From CBDCZY01 sp965224745 (GTDB taxonomy: Bacteria; Pseudomonadota; Gammaproteobacteria; Methylococcales; Methylomonadaceae), in the NCBI GenBank assembly GCA_965224745.1, contig CBDCZY010000002.1, positions 496,001 to 560,000 of the forward strand: DNA of 64,000 bases. Reading direction: 5' to 3'. Below are positions 7,725 through 16,915 of this stretch, piece after piece. The notes under the pieces are model-generated. The model did no database searches. It worked only from the letters and a program-made list of their open reading frames with translations, and was not told where the DNA came from. Numbering within the stretch: the stretch's first letter is position 1; each line of letters begins with the position of its first letter. The position numbers and the translations under genes are program-made.

Positions 7725-8825
7725 ATGAAAGAAACCACAGAATTTGACTATGCAGAGTTTCAAACTCGATTTAAAACGATACTCCAAGCTTTAGGTGAGG
7801 AAGTAGTAAAGGACTATGCGTTTTTCAATATTCCATCTGACAAAGCGCCTTGGTTCGACACTGGTTTAGATTTAGTCACCGGTGATCAACTGACCAGTTT
7901 TGCCGCCGGAGGAACTGCTCTAAAAGGTACTGATTTATGGCTTGATCCCTACTTTCAACTGTGGTTTCGTATTGGAGAAGATGGCGAGATATTTCGCGGG
8001 ACTCGCGATTCCCATAGTTTTAATGCCGAGCAATCTGGACGCTTGTATCTTGCCAGTTATTTCCCTGGCGAATGGTCCACCAAAACAGGTGAGTTAAGAA
8101 CCCCCAATAACGTTTATGAAAATGCTACAGGAAGTCTTTCAGTTCTGCTCATCCGTTGGAAAATAAACCCACTGGACGGATTAAACATGCTTCATCAGCA
8201 AGAAACTTCGGACAACCTAATCGCCATGGAAATTGACCGATTAAATTCAGCTGTTAGGATGCCTGAAGGCTGGGAATATTTATGGTTTATGGGGCCAGCA
8301 GAGATATACCAGGATTGCAAAACGGCTGAAGACAAGCCTGCAATTTGCTGCCACACTCACAAAGATGGCGGCATCTTGCAAAAGTCGGTAGTAATGCCTT
8401 TGAACCCAAATACAAAGCTAAGCTGGGCATGGAAAATAGATACCCTTCCCTCTTTAGTTCGCGAAGACACCCTTCCAACACACGATTATTTAAGCATTGC
8501 CGTTGAATTTGATAACGGCCAGGATATCACCTATTACTGGAGTTCAGCACTACCGGTAGATACTTCTTACCGATGTCCCATTCCAACATGGAATGCGCGA
8601 GAAACACATGTTGTAGTCCGCTCTGGCCTACAAGGATTGGGTGAATGGTTTAATGAAGAACGTGATGTCTACAGTGATTATGCCACCGCTATTGGCGGAC
8701 CTATGCCTGCCAATATTGTGAAGGTCTGGTTTATTGCAGTCAGTTTGTTCCAGCGCAAGGAAGGCAAATGCCAGTATGCGGATATAGCTTTTTTAACCGA
8801 AGATAAAAAATTAGTCCTACTGTAG
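7725..8825 (+). CDS. DUF3047 domain-containing protein
   Basis: A 366-residue protein, no signal peptide or membrane segment seen. Residues about 45-165 look like a beta-sandwich of the LecA/galactose-binding-like type (KAPWFDTGLDLVTGDQLTSF, LYLASYFPGEWSTKTGEL). The C-terminal half fits DUF3047: KLSWAWKIDTLPS, YLSIAVEFDNGQD, THVVVRSG, NEERDVYSDYATAIGGPMPA and VKVWFIAVSLFQ. GGAG 7 nt before the ATG supports the start. The function of DUF3047 is unknown to me. The divergent AraC gene may be its regulator. The call rests on recalled family motifs. Confidence 0.7.
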   Translation: MKETTEFDYAEFQTRFKTILQALGEEVVKDYAFFNIPSDKAPWFDTGLDLVTGDQLTSFAAGGTALKGTDLWLDPYFQLWFRIGEDGEIFRGTRDSHSFNAEQSGRLYLASYFPGEWSTKTGELRTPNNVYENATGSLSVLLIRWKINPLDGLNMLHQQETSDNLIAMEIDRLNSAVRMPEGWEYLWFMGPAEIYQDCKTAEDKPAICCHTHKDGGILQKSVVMPLNPNTKLSWAWKIDTLPSLVREDTLPTHDYLSIAVEFDNGQDITYYWSSALPVDTSYRCPIPTWNARETHVVVRSGLQGLGEWFNEERDVYSDYATAIGGPMPANIVKVWFIAVSLFQRKEGKCQYADIAFLTEDKKLVLL

Positions 8826-8954
8826 CAGCGTAAGTAACGCTTACTTTTTTTACTTAATTAGGGGTAACAGATAAAAACATGCTCTAGAGAATTGGCAAAA
8901 AAAGTGCATCAATCATGAGAACCCAAACACCCTACATTGTCATAGCCATTCAAC

Positions 8955-11126
8955 CTATGGTGCACTGAAATCCTGCAAGCTGGTTAACCAAGGATGCTCA
9001 CTCAATGGATCTACCAAAAAAGCTAGTGCTTCGGGCTTATGTAACAAGCCCTCGTCACCGGAAGCATTCGGGTTTAATTGCCGTTTTTCAACAAAATCGA
9101 CCATTCTTCTGGTGTTATAAACCACCAGCACCCGATTACCTTCTTTACCCGGATAAACTTGATAGGCCACGTTCTCCTCATCAAACGAAGGAAAGCGGCT
9201 TATCAATGCTTCGACAGCTTGAGTTTGACCCTCCGCAATGTGCTTCAATACTGAATCGGGATGTCCACGAACCAGACCTTTGAAGTAACTGGCCAGTGTT
9301 CCGCCAAGTTGATGCCCATGCAACGTACGAACCTCCCGATCAGTAAAATGAAAGCTTTCAGCGACTAGATAATGTTTATCCACCGCTCCATCATTAGCAA
9401 ATAGCGAAATTTTATCTACGGCATGATCCTCCATCGCTTGTAAAAACGACTCCGGCACGCGAATGTGCTTATACACTGTAACAACCCAAGGTAAAGCACG
9501 CCCGGATTTTATGTACCGATCCTTAACACTCTCGATGATAGTTGATCTTTGTAACTCACCTTCCCTACCCTTTGGTTTTACGATAAAGGCGTCTACGGCG
9601 GTTATCTGGGTATTAAAACCCGCTTGTTTAAACTGCTGGATTATTTTTGTGTAACGTGGTGAGTATGGAATACCGGTACCATCATAAAGTATATTGTACC
9701 CTTGTTCCCTCGCGTAATTTGCGACCAAGTCGCGCAAACGGTTGGCAAACGGTTCGACAAAGATATAATCGTCACTGTGATGATTAGCAGCTGTCAGCAC
9801 ACAATAAAGTTCACTTTTTTTGCGGAATTCGTCTAAAGATGTGATGATAAAATTGTCACCACACTGAGCTTGCGCTACCTCTTCCACCGCAGTCTTTCCA
9901 GAACCCGCACCACCCATGCATAAAAATAATTTCGGATTTTCGACTGGCTTTAAAGTGGCAAATAATTCAGCTTTGGCAGCTTCTAGTCTTTGGGTAATTT
10001 TAGCGAGCTGTTTGAATGCAATATCTACACTGAGCTGCAACCTTTCATCGCCTTCCGCAGCTTGTATGACTTTAGCTTTGAGTGATTCGTTATTTGCCAA
10101 GTTGAATACTGTCGCTTGTTCACCTTGACATTCTTTGATTAACTCAACTAATTCGGTATGGCTTGGCGTTCTAAGTCCCGTTAAAATATTGACATCCAAA
10201 CAGAACAACGGCGCTTGACCATTCTCTGCAACCGCAAACCCATCAACGTGAAAAATGCCTGGTTTTCTTAACTCTTCAGTACCCGACAGATAACCAATAA
10301 TATTTTCAATGGGTGGTGGAGGATACTTGGCTATGTGAGTGCCTGGAGCATCCAGCTCTTCATCGAGTGAATCCTTTCGTACTAAACCACCATTCACGGT
10401 CACGATACAATCGGCACCCTCCTCTGTGATATGCGACAAAAAAGGGATACCCCAAAAAAAACATTTATTCTCCGGCCAAGTACCATAGTCGTTAGCTTTA
10501 TTGTTTAGCCCTTGATTTCGGGTGGGATCCAGAGCATGCTGAAATGCACGCGTGATATCCTCATGAGTACTTTCCCGGCTATGTAGAGCGACTGCATCAC
10601 TAACTTCCAAACGTCTAAAATCAATGCCCTGTTCATAAACATTTTTGAAAGCTGGCAATTTCCCCAGCACTATCATGAAGAAATCTAATGACATCCGATT
10701 ACCGTATTCAAAAGGACGCACACTGCGCATTTTGTGATAAAAATCAGCAAGCCTTTTCGCGATATTATCGGTCTTAATGACAAAGCCGTTATTGTCAAAA
10801 ATGGCTGTATCACTATTGATTTGTTCATCCAGAACCAGTCGGCCAATGGTTTTTCGAAAAGACCTTCTTTTTTGTGGATCGATCATTGAACCGGGTCGCT
10901 GGAGCGAAGTGGCCTGTTCTTTCCAATCATGAAAAATATCTCGATGGATGCCAGAAAAAAGCCCCGTCAGGTACGTCACTCGTTTTGCCTGATCATGCGA
11001 GATCGTTACCTCTGTTTGCTGCTGCAACACAGACAGTAACCGGGTACCTTGCATGATTGCCAAAGCTATCCGCAGTTTTTTCAGATATTTATAGCCAGAA
11101 ATACTGTTTGAAAATTGTTGATTCAT
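8955..11126 (-). CDS. Fic-like / zeta-toxin-like P-loop fusion protein
   Basis: A 723-residue cytosolic protein with two recognisable parts. Residues about 115-200 resemble a Fic core: ADFYHKMRSVRPFEYGNRMS, then DFFMIVLG. The catalytic HPFx(D/E)GNGR motif is here RPFEYGNRM, so the catalytic His is Arg and the GNGR loop is lost. Residues about 398-600 resemble zeta toxin/UDP-GlcNAc kinases: Walker A GGAGSGKT at 405-412, SLDEFRKKSELY, and NILYDGTGIPYSP. The middle (210-390) and the C-terminus (about 600-723) are unassigned. No antitoxin is adjacent; a stand-alone kinase or an effector is possible. It converges on the DUF3047 gene, and its own upstream region is a 370-bp spacer. Confidence 0.65.
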   Translation of the reverse strand: MNQQFSNSISGYKYLKKLRIALAIMQGTRLLSVLQQQTEVTISHDQAKRVTYLTGLFSGIHRDIFHDWKEQATSLQRPGSMIDPQKRRSFRKTIGRLVLDEQINSDTAIFDNNGFVIKTDNIAKRLADFYHKMRSVRPFEYGNRMSLDFFMIVLGKLPAFKNVYEQGIDFRRLEVSDAVALHSRESTHEDITRAFQHALDPTRNQGLNNKANDYGTWPENKCFFWGIPFLSHITEEGADCIVTVNGGLVRKDSLDEELDAPGTHIAKYPPPPIENIIGYLSGTEELRKPGIFHVDGFAVAENGQAPLFCLDVNILTGLRTPSHTELVELIKECQGEQATVFNLANNESLKAKVIQAAEGDERLQLSVDIAFKQLAKITQRLEAAKAELFATLKPVENPKLFLCMGGAGSGKTAVEEVAQAQCGDNFIITSLDEFRKKSELYCVLTAANHHSDDYIFVEPFANRLRDLVANYAREQGYNILYDGTGIPYSPRYTKIIQQFKQAGFNTQITAVDAFIVKPKGREGELQRSTIIESVKDRYIKSGRALPWVVTVYKHIRVPESFLQAMEDHAVDKISLFANDGAVDKHYLVAESFHFTDREVRTLHGHQLGGTLASYFKGLVRGHPDSVLKHIAEGQTQAVEALISRFPSFDEENVAYQVYPGKEGNRVLVVYNTRRMVDFVEKRQLNPNASGDEGLLHKPEALAFLVDPLSEHPWLTSLQDFSAP

Positions 11127-11494
11127 AATGGAAAAATAGTGATGAAAGGCTCAGATGAATACTATTTTATTTTTGCTGTGTACCAGAAACTCAGCAGCAC
11201 TATCTATTTTAACTAACAGCCGTACAAAAACCCAGCGAGAACCTATCAGAATTTATTTTACTAAGATGAGAAATAAGTCATCTTTACGCCTCAATTTACG
11301 ACAAGAAACAAGACAAATCATCAAGATGGTTTCACTTCATAGTATTGTTTTGGACAGTTTCCAGCCTTTCTTGACCCATTCCTAGAAGGTTTGTTAATCT
11401 TAAAATCTGGACCTACATCTCAATGGCCCATTTATAGATTATTTTATTGCACTACAAAACGCTGAAATATTCAATCAACAGGAGCAAGAAAACC
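11127..11494. other. Intergenic, nothing recognised
   Basis: A 368-bp spacer between divergent genes, AT-rich. It must hold promoters for the Fic/zeta-like gene and the tautomerase gene, but I see no convincing boxes, repeats or RNA. Confidence 0.4.
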
Positions 11495-11839
11495 ATGCCT
11501 TATCTTAATATCAAAGTAAACCAACCTTTAGACGCCACCAAGAAACAACAACTGCTCACTCATGTTTCCACCCATACGGCCGAAGCATTAAGCAAACCAG
11601 AAAGTTACATGATGGTAGATTTAGAAGTAAACGAATCCCTTTGGTTTGGAGGAAACTCAGAACCCGCTGCTTATTTGGAACTGAAGAGCATAGGCTTACC
11701 CAGCGATCAACCAAAAATACTAACCAAAACCCTGAGTGATGTTTTAGGCCAACAGTTAAATATACCAGAAAGCCGCATTTATATTGAATTTACCGCCGTC
11801 CAAGGTGCGTTATGGGGATGGAATGGAGGAACTTTTTAA
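11495..11839 (+). CDS. MIF-like tautomerase (phenylpyruvate tautomerase family)
   Basis: A 114-residue member of the macrophage migration inhibitory factor branch of the tautomerase superfamily. After removal of Met the N-terminal Pro (PYLNIKVN) is the catalytic base. Further hallmarks are KPESYMMVDLEVNESLWFGG, followed by PAAYLELKSIG, then IPESRIYIEFTAVQGALWGW and the terminal NGGTF. Length equals the family norm. The ATG at 11495 is chosen because it exposes this proline; longer in-frame readings would bury it. Bacterial members act on phenylpyruvate-like enols in vitro, but the physiological substrate is unknown. It is monocistronic. Confidence 0.9.
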   Translation: MPYLNIKVNQPLDATKKQQLLTHVSTHTAEALSKPESYMMVDLEVNESLWFGGNSEPAAYLELKSIGLPSDQPKILTKTLSDVLGQQLNIPESRIYIEFTAVQGALWGWNGGTF

Positions 11840-12401
11840 GCTTCAACCATCGTTAAACCTGATCTTCGAGTTACAGATGTCGATCAAGACAATTTCAAAT
11901 GGCCCCAAATTACCCCTGCTGACATGGGGACAAAAGAAAGAAAACGGAATATTACCTTTAGGAATACAGTCATGACGGCATCAGGAACGTTGTGAGACTG
12001 GCAAACTCCACCTAACTGTATATTGAATATCGGGCCTCAAAAACCGCTATTCAAGCAGCCCCGGTGAATTAGTACCCGCTTTATTTATTTCATCTAAATT
12101 TATTACTTTCTCATATAGGGTTGGCAGGGCCATAACACCCTTTCAACCATGCTCTATCAGTTAGCTATCCGCGTAATTTGTTCGAACATAAACCCTCACT
12201 CTAACGTTGGTTTCTCTCTTAGTAATGACAACGCTCCAATCAATTAAAAATTGGTAATTTGACAATCAGGACGTTAAAATCCAGTCTTACATTATTGTTT
12301 TGTTTTTTAGTCGCTAGGGTTAACAATGGATCGGGACTCTATGGAAAGTAATTCAACGCCCAATTTAGGTCAACTATTATGACAACTTTATGAGGAAAAA
12401 A
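11840..12401. other. Intergenic, no gene recognised
   Basis: About 560 bp. One frame at 11845-11995 gives a coding-like stretch ending in a stop at 11994, but I recognise no family; it may be a gene fragment. The last 100 bp must contain the promoter of the cytochrome gene. Confidence 0.35.
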
Positions 12402-12713
12402 ATGATCAGAAATAAATATATTGCTTTGTCCGTATTGTCGATATCAGTAACTGTTGGTGGCTTAGCAAATGCTGACGAAGCAGTTTTCAAAAAAAATTGT
12501 TCAGCCTGTCATGCTGGCGGAAAAAATATCATGAACCCCGCTAAAGGGCTTGATATGGATAGTCTAAAAAGTAATGGCGTGGACTCTGTAGATGCCATTA
12601 AAACCTTAGTAACAAAAGGCAAAGCACCTATGCCTGCATTCGAATCCTTAGGTGAAGACAAGATTAATTCAGTCTCAAATTATGTTTTGGAACAAGCTAA
12701 AAAAGGCTGGTAA
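12402..12713 (+). CDS. Cytochrome c6-like periplasmic c-type cytochrome
   Basis: A 103-residue monohaem cytochrome c. The signal peptide ends at LANA before DEAVFKK, leaving about 80 residues. The haem site is CSACH. NCSACHAGGKNIMNPAKGL, then a Lys/Thr-rich segment KTLVTKGKAPMPAF (whose Met is the distal ligand) and SNYVLEQAKKGW closely follow the cyanobacterial/algal cytochrome c6 pattern. AGGA 5 nt upstream selects the ATG at 12402 over the one at 12390. It probably shuttles electrons in the periplasm, but no oxidase, bc1 or photosynthetic gene is adjacent to say between which partners. Confidence 0.88.
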   Translation: MIRNKYIALSVLSISVTVGGLANADEAVFKKNCSACHAGGKNIMNPAKGLDMDSLKSNGVDSVDAIKTLVTKGKAPMPAFESLGEDKINSVSNYVLEQAKKGW

Positions 12714-13085
12714 TTAGAACTGTTTAATTATTTGGTAATTGTTTCGACGACATATCACCAAGTTTCATTAAACCAGATATAACCTGGCACACAGCGAGCT
12801 TGCTCTTTTACAAGGCATTCAACCGATACAAGTAGAATCCTAAATTATCTCAGTTTTGAGAAATTGCCTTTTTCTGCATTAAATAGACTTTTTGCTGGAA
12901 ATGGTTTCGTTGCCTTCAAAAAAGAGCTTCTTCAGCTCGCTGTGTATTGATTTTCTGAAGTGTTGGTTGCAATACCAAGATGCATTAACCGCCAACAGCA
13001 CTGCCTCCCTATTTTTATAAGAAATTACCCGCTTACTACCGAGAATCAATAACATAGAAATATTGCCTAATTGAGTCCCTACTCT
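12714..13085. other. Intergenic, nothing recognised
   Basis: A 370-bp AT-rich spacer between two plus-strand genes. No terminator with a T-tract, repeat or RNA gene is evident. Confidence 0.4.
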
Positions 13086-14924
13086 ATGAAATCATTCAAG
13101 CTAAACAGAACACACTATATCTTTTGTCGGACATTTTGCTATTTTCTGCTTAGCGTCATCTGGGTAGACTCGATATCGGCCGATGAAAATAATGCCATCT
13201 CATTTTCCTCGAGAGCTTATTGCACAACCGCTGTAGCTAGCTGGGAGCCTGTTGAAGGAGCGTCTCAATATCATTTGAAATACCGTCCCTCTTCGAGTGA
13301 CGAGCCTTGGGAGTTCCTTGAATTATCTGGCTTGGAAAAAAGTTATAGTGCCGAATTATGGGATGGCGCCCAGTTTGACGTTCAATTGGAGGCATTGGAT
13401 TCGCAAGCAAATCCGCTAGCGGTGTCACCCGTAAATAGCTTCACGGCAGGAAACTTTTTACAACCGCCAATTTTCAATAAAACGACCGATGGCTTGACGG
13501 CCCAATTGACATGGCATCAAGTAGAAGGTGCAACAAGTTATATTTTGCACTATAAGGGCCATGGTATAGAAGGGTCTAAAAGGTTTGATGCAAATACATT
13601 ACTTTTTAATGCTGATCTTTGGGATGGGGCCGTTTTTTCCGTTACCATGCAAGCGGAAGGCAAGGATGGGCAAATCAGCGATTTCAGCCAGACACAAATC
13701 GTGCTTACAGGTGAACAACCAGACCTGTCTGATACTGGTTTTCTGTCTGGTAATAATTCAGAATCCTTATCATTCAGTGGTGATCTGATTATTTACCCTG
13801 CAATTAAAACAGGTCCCTTTGTGAATTCACTAAATGACTGTCTGAATTCAGATAACGAGGTTGAATCGTGTACCTTAGAGCGCCTACCATTGATTGGCCA
13901 GCGGTTTTCAACCCCGACTGTTGAAAATATAATGGAACATGTGATGGTCTCTAGTGACTGGATGGCTGATCGTTTCAGGCAGGTATTGCAAGGGTTGCCA
14001 GTCGAATCTCTGAAATTGTTTAAAGCATTGACCGGTATCGTCATCGCAGGTGATATTCGAGTGTCACACTACAGGCCTACGACCGGGGCGATGTATATTG
14101 ACCTATCCACGCTTTGGCTTGATCAAGCAGAAATACCTTTAGAAGGCGATCCCCGTAGTGGGTGCGGCGATCGATTGAGCTACGATTTTTTCTTCGATTA
14201 TCAAATCAACGGAGAGTGGTTATTTTCGCCTTCCCAGGCCAGAACCCTTGAACTAGTAACTTTACAGACCACCTGGGTATTGTTTCATGAACTAGTCCAC
14301 GCTAACGACTTTTTCCCACCTGATCGATTAGCCCTTTTATCGAACCAAATGACAGTGGCTGAAGCAGTTTTACTGAATTTTAATCATCAAATTTCGGTTA
14401 ATGTGGCGAACCAGTTTCCTTTGCACTCATCAAATCTCAAACGGACGGCAGAGACTAAATATTTATGTCATGGTTTAACCTGCCCGCAACTCAATCTAAG
14501 CCCTCAAACTATTGCTGATGATTTTACCGAAGAAGCTGCGAACAGTGTTTACAGCTTTTTGAACTCTTATGAAGACATTTCTAGCATCGGGGAAGAAGTC
14601 ATGATGTCCTACTTCCTTGATGCGAAACGCTTGAACCTCATCACCGATAAAATAACAGATGACACAGTAAATTACCCTGTTTATTGGGGTTCCTTAGGCT
14701 TTAATAACGACACCAATTATAGAAATAAAGCGAAAGCAATCATGTCCCGACTGTTACCCGAAATAGATTTTGTCACTTATATTGATAATTTACCGGCAGC
14801 CGACGTTATTCCGCCAGGAAAGGGGCTATATGAAGTTTTATTTCCCCAAGAGAAAGCTTCAATCAGTAAGCGTAAAGCCAACTTCAAGCACCTGAAGAAA
14901 TTAACTGAATTATCGTATCATTGA
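13086..14924 (+). CDS. Secreted HExxH zinc metallopeptidase candidate with two FN3-like repeats
   Basis: A 612-residue exported protein. The signal peptide lies in FCYFLLSVIWVDSISA. Two fibronectin-III-like repeats follow: SWEPVEGASQYHLKYR with ELWDGAQFDVQLEA, and TWHQVEGATSYILHYK with DLWDGAVFSVTMQA. The C-terminal half contains TTWVLFHELVHANDFFPPDR, a gluzincin-type HExxH in a hydrophobic helix, with the acidic helix DDFTEEAANSVYSF downstream as a possible third-ligand region. I know no name for the family. The FN3-like part probably binds surface or carbohydrate partners. The start ATG has no clear Shine-Dalgarno; an in-frame TTG 15 nt upstream is the alternative. Confidence 0.7.
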   Translation: MKSFKLNRTHYIFCRTFCYFLLSVIWVDSISADENNAISFSSRAYCTTAVASWEPVEGASQYHLKYRPSSSDEPWEFLELSGLEKSYSAELWDGAQFDVQLEALDSQANPLAVSPVNSFTAGNFLQPPIFNKTTDGLTAQLTWHQVEGATSYILHYKGHGIEGSKRFDANTLLFNADLWDGAVFSVTMQAEGKDGQISDFSQTQIVLTGEQPDLSDTGFLSGNNSESLSFSGDLIIYPAIKTGPFVNSLNDCLNSDNEVESCTLERLPLIGQRFSTPTVENIMEHVMVSSDWMADRFRQVLQGLPVESLKLFKALTGIVIAGDIRVSHYRPTTGAMYIDLSTLWLDQAEIPLEGDPRSGCGDRLSYDFFFDYQINGEWLFSPSQARTLELVTLQTTWVLFHELVHANDFFPPDRLALLSNQMTVAEAVLLNFNHQISVNVANQFPLHSSNLKRTAETKYLCHGLTCPQLNLSPQTIADDFTEEAANSVYSFLNSYEDISSIGEEVMMSYFLDAKRLNLITDKITDDTVNYPVYWGSLGFNNDTNYRNKAKAIMSRLLPEIDFVTYIDNLPAADVIPPGKGLYEVLFPQEKASISKRKANFKHLKKLTELSYH

Positions 14925-15099
14925 CAAGAAAAAGCACCTGATTTTTAATTTTCATGTCCTGGTGAAGCACTTAGTTGGTTAAATTACCACTGTTGATACA
15001 ATGTCTGCTATTTTCTAGCAGCCAAGACATGTTACGCATATCCTACAATCCAGTCCACAGCCTGTTACCAAGGGTTGTTGAACTTTATATAAGCAATAC

Positions 15100-16482
15100 T
15101 TATTCTTGAGGCTCCTCCAGATCCTTTAGTTTTCTGCTATTCGGAACTGGTTCTTGTTCGGTATCTTCTGAAATGGGTTTAACTGGCTTTTCAACAACAG
15201 CAGGTTTTTTTGCTTCAACGCCAATGTGATAAGCAGCAAAGCCGGGAAGAACGAATTGGTTAAGGGCCATTCCTAAAATGCGACCAGAGGTTGGAGCTTT
15301 GATGGCCGTTTGTTCATTATTAACGGGGTTGTTTACCCAGCCAAGTTTGTCGCCCTTGGAAACTTTGGCGCCCAAAGATGTTGAAGAAATCAGAATGCCG
15401 CCTTGATTGGCGCGTACCCACATCGATTCGTAAAATCGCGGCTGCGGTTCAGACCATAAACGAAAACGCTCAAGCATTTTAAGTTTTTCCATTAAGGTTT
15501 CAACTGCTGCGATACCGTAATCGACATGCTTAATTTGCAAAGTTCCTGGTTCCCCTAATTCGAAAGTAACGGCTGGAATACCCTCTTCAATGGCGGCACG
15601 CCTGAGCATGCCATAATTACCACTATGATGTAATACTGCGGTTGCGCCAAAGTTTTTGGTGAATTGATAGACAGCCGAATTTTCAAGATCGGCTCGGAGT
15701 TGAGGCAAATTTGTCCGCTTGCCCGAACCGGTATGAAAATCGACTAAATAATCACAATGTTTGATCACCTTATGAAAAAACAGATAAGCAATTCTGGAAG
15801 CTGCACTCCCTTCTTCATTACCCGGGAAATAACGGTTCAAGTCACGCCTGTCTGGAAGATATCGAGAGTTACGCGTTAGCCCCAAAATATTCACAATGGG
15901 AACACCTATGATGGTTCCATGGAGTTCTTTGGCTTCTATACTATTGACCACTCGCAAAACAATTTCCACCCCATTCAGTTCGTCACCGTGGACAGCTGCG
16001 GTTAAACATAGTTTAGGCCCTTTATGTGCTCCATTGATGACTAATACCGGTGTATTAATACTGTTGCCAGAAAAGGATTGGCCTGCGCTCCAGCCTAAAC
16101 GTTTTCGTTCCCCCGGTTTGAAAACGTGTCCCAGTAATTCGAACTTAGGAACAATCGCCGGTTTTTTCTCTTTTTTGTTGGCACTCTCGATGGTAGATGC
16201 TGACTTTATTTTCTCGTCTTTGCATAAATCTTGGTTACTTTTGTCTTGAGTACAAGCAGTGCTCGGTGATTGGTTACCTTTTGCCGGGGTTATAATGTTT
16301 TTCTTAACTTGTTTTTTTGGAGAAGATTGGACGGATTGTTTTGGGGCATCAGCCAACAGTGGGCTCACCTCTTCATCCCAAGGTTTAGCTTCAATGACAG
16401 TAGTTTTTTTCCCATCCGCTGCAGAACCAATGCTAGATAACACCAGTGTGCAGAAAATGAATGTACTGAATCCTTTTTCCAT
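15100..16482 (-). CDS. AstE/AspA (succinylglutamate desuccinylase/aspartoacylase) family protein, exported
   Basis: A protein of about 460 residues. A signal peptide (MEKGFSTFIFCTLVLSSIGS, then AADG) is followed by a low-complexity Lys/Ser/Thr-rich linker of about 100 residues. Then comes a zinc carboxypeptidase-like fold: AAVHGDELNGVEIVLRVV (zinc His and Glu), LPDRRDLNRYFPG, YLVDFHTGSGKR (third zinc His) and ITFELGEPG-type sequence TFELGEPGTLQ with the catalytic Glu. The C-terminus has a lipoyl/hammerhead-like barrel (VSKGDKLGWVNNP, IKAPTSGRILGM). Longer starts at 16494 and 16533 exist; the ATG at 16482 gives the cleanest signal peptide. Secretion suggests it acts on a periplasmic acyl-amine or peptide substrate. 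Confidence 0.83.
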   Translation of the reverse strand: MEKGFSTFIFCTLVLSSIGSAADGKKTTVIEAKPWDEEVSPLLADAPKQSVQSSPKKQVKKNIITPAKGNQSPSTACTQDKSNQDLCKDEKIKSASTIESANKKEKKPAIVPKFELLGHVFKPGERKRLGWSAGQSFSGNSINTPVLVINGAHKGPKLCLTAAVHGDELNGVEIVLRVVNSIEAKELHGTIIGVPIVNILGLTRNSRYLPDRRDLNRYFPGNEEGSAASRIAYLFFHKVIKHCDYLVDFHTGSGKRTNLPQLRADLENSAVYQFTKNFGATAVLHHSGNYGMLRRAAIEEGIPAVTFELGEPGTLQIKHVDYGIAAVETLMEKLKMLERFRLWSEPQPRFYESMWVRANQGGILISSTSLGAKVSKGDKLGWVNNPVNNEQTAIKAPTSGRILGMALNQFVLPGFAAYHIGVEAKKPAVVEKPVKPISEDTEQEPVPNSRKLKDLEEPQE

Positions 16483-16915
16483 TGGGAAGTGCATGATGCA
16501 ATAAAACAATTTGTTTTTTATGTTGGTTAACAAAAAAGTCAGTAAAAGCCCAAAAATTAACAGAGATTATTTCTGACTATATCTTAAAAAGATATGTTAA
16601 CTCTATAACTTGAAGAGCTTTTCTGCAAATTTTTTTAACTACAGCTTGTAACCACATAAAAAACAATGTTAATTTTGTTGTTAGTCTATTGAAAAAACCT
16701 CAACCAACAATATGCCCAAATCCAGACATTACAGTAAGACCTATTTCTGCAGTTGGAATAATAAAAGGTAGTATCACTCTAGATTAAAAGTCTTGGCAAC
16801 CGTATTTATCATACAGATACCTCGCCTTATTTAACTATGGATTTCGCATTCAGGGCTTTGGGCTAAAAAACTATCTAAAACCAAGGTAACAGTAAAATTT
16901 TCTGCTAATAATAAA
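16483..16915. other. Divergent intergenic region, nothing specific
   Basis: About 430 bp, very AT-rich, between the divergent AstE-like and CPBP genes. Promoters must lie here, but no boxes, repeats or RNA can be singled out. Confidence 0.4.

Noticed and set aside
8955..11126. Calling the Fic-like region an active AMP-transferase
   Set aside because: The catalytic His of the Fic motif is Arg and the GNGR loop is altered, so activity cannot be claimed.
11155..11385. 76-codon plus-strand frame upstream of the tautomerase
   Set aside because: Low-complexity composition, no Shine-Dalgarno, no family resemblance.
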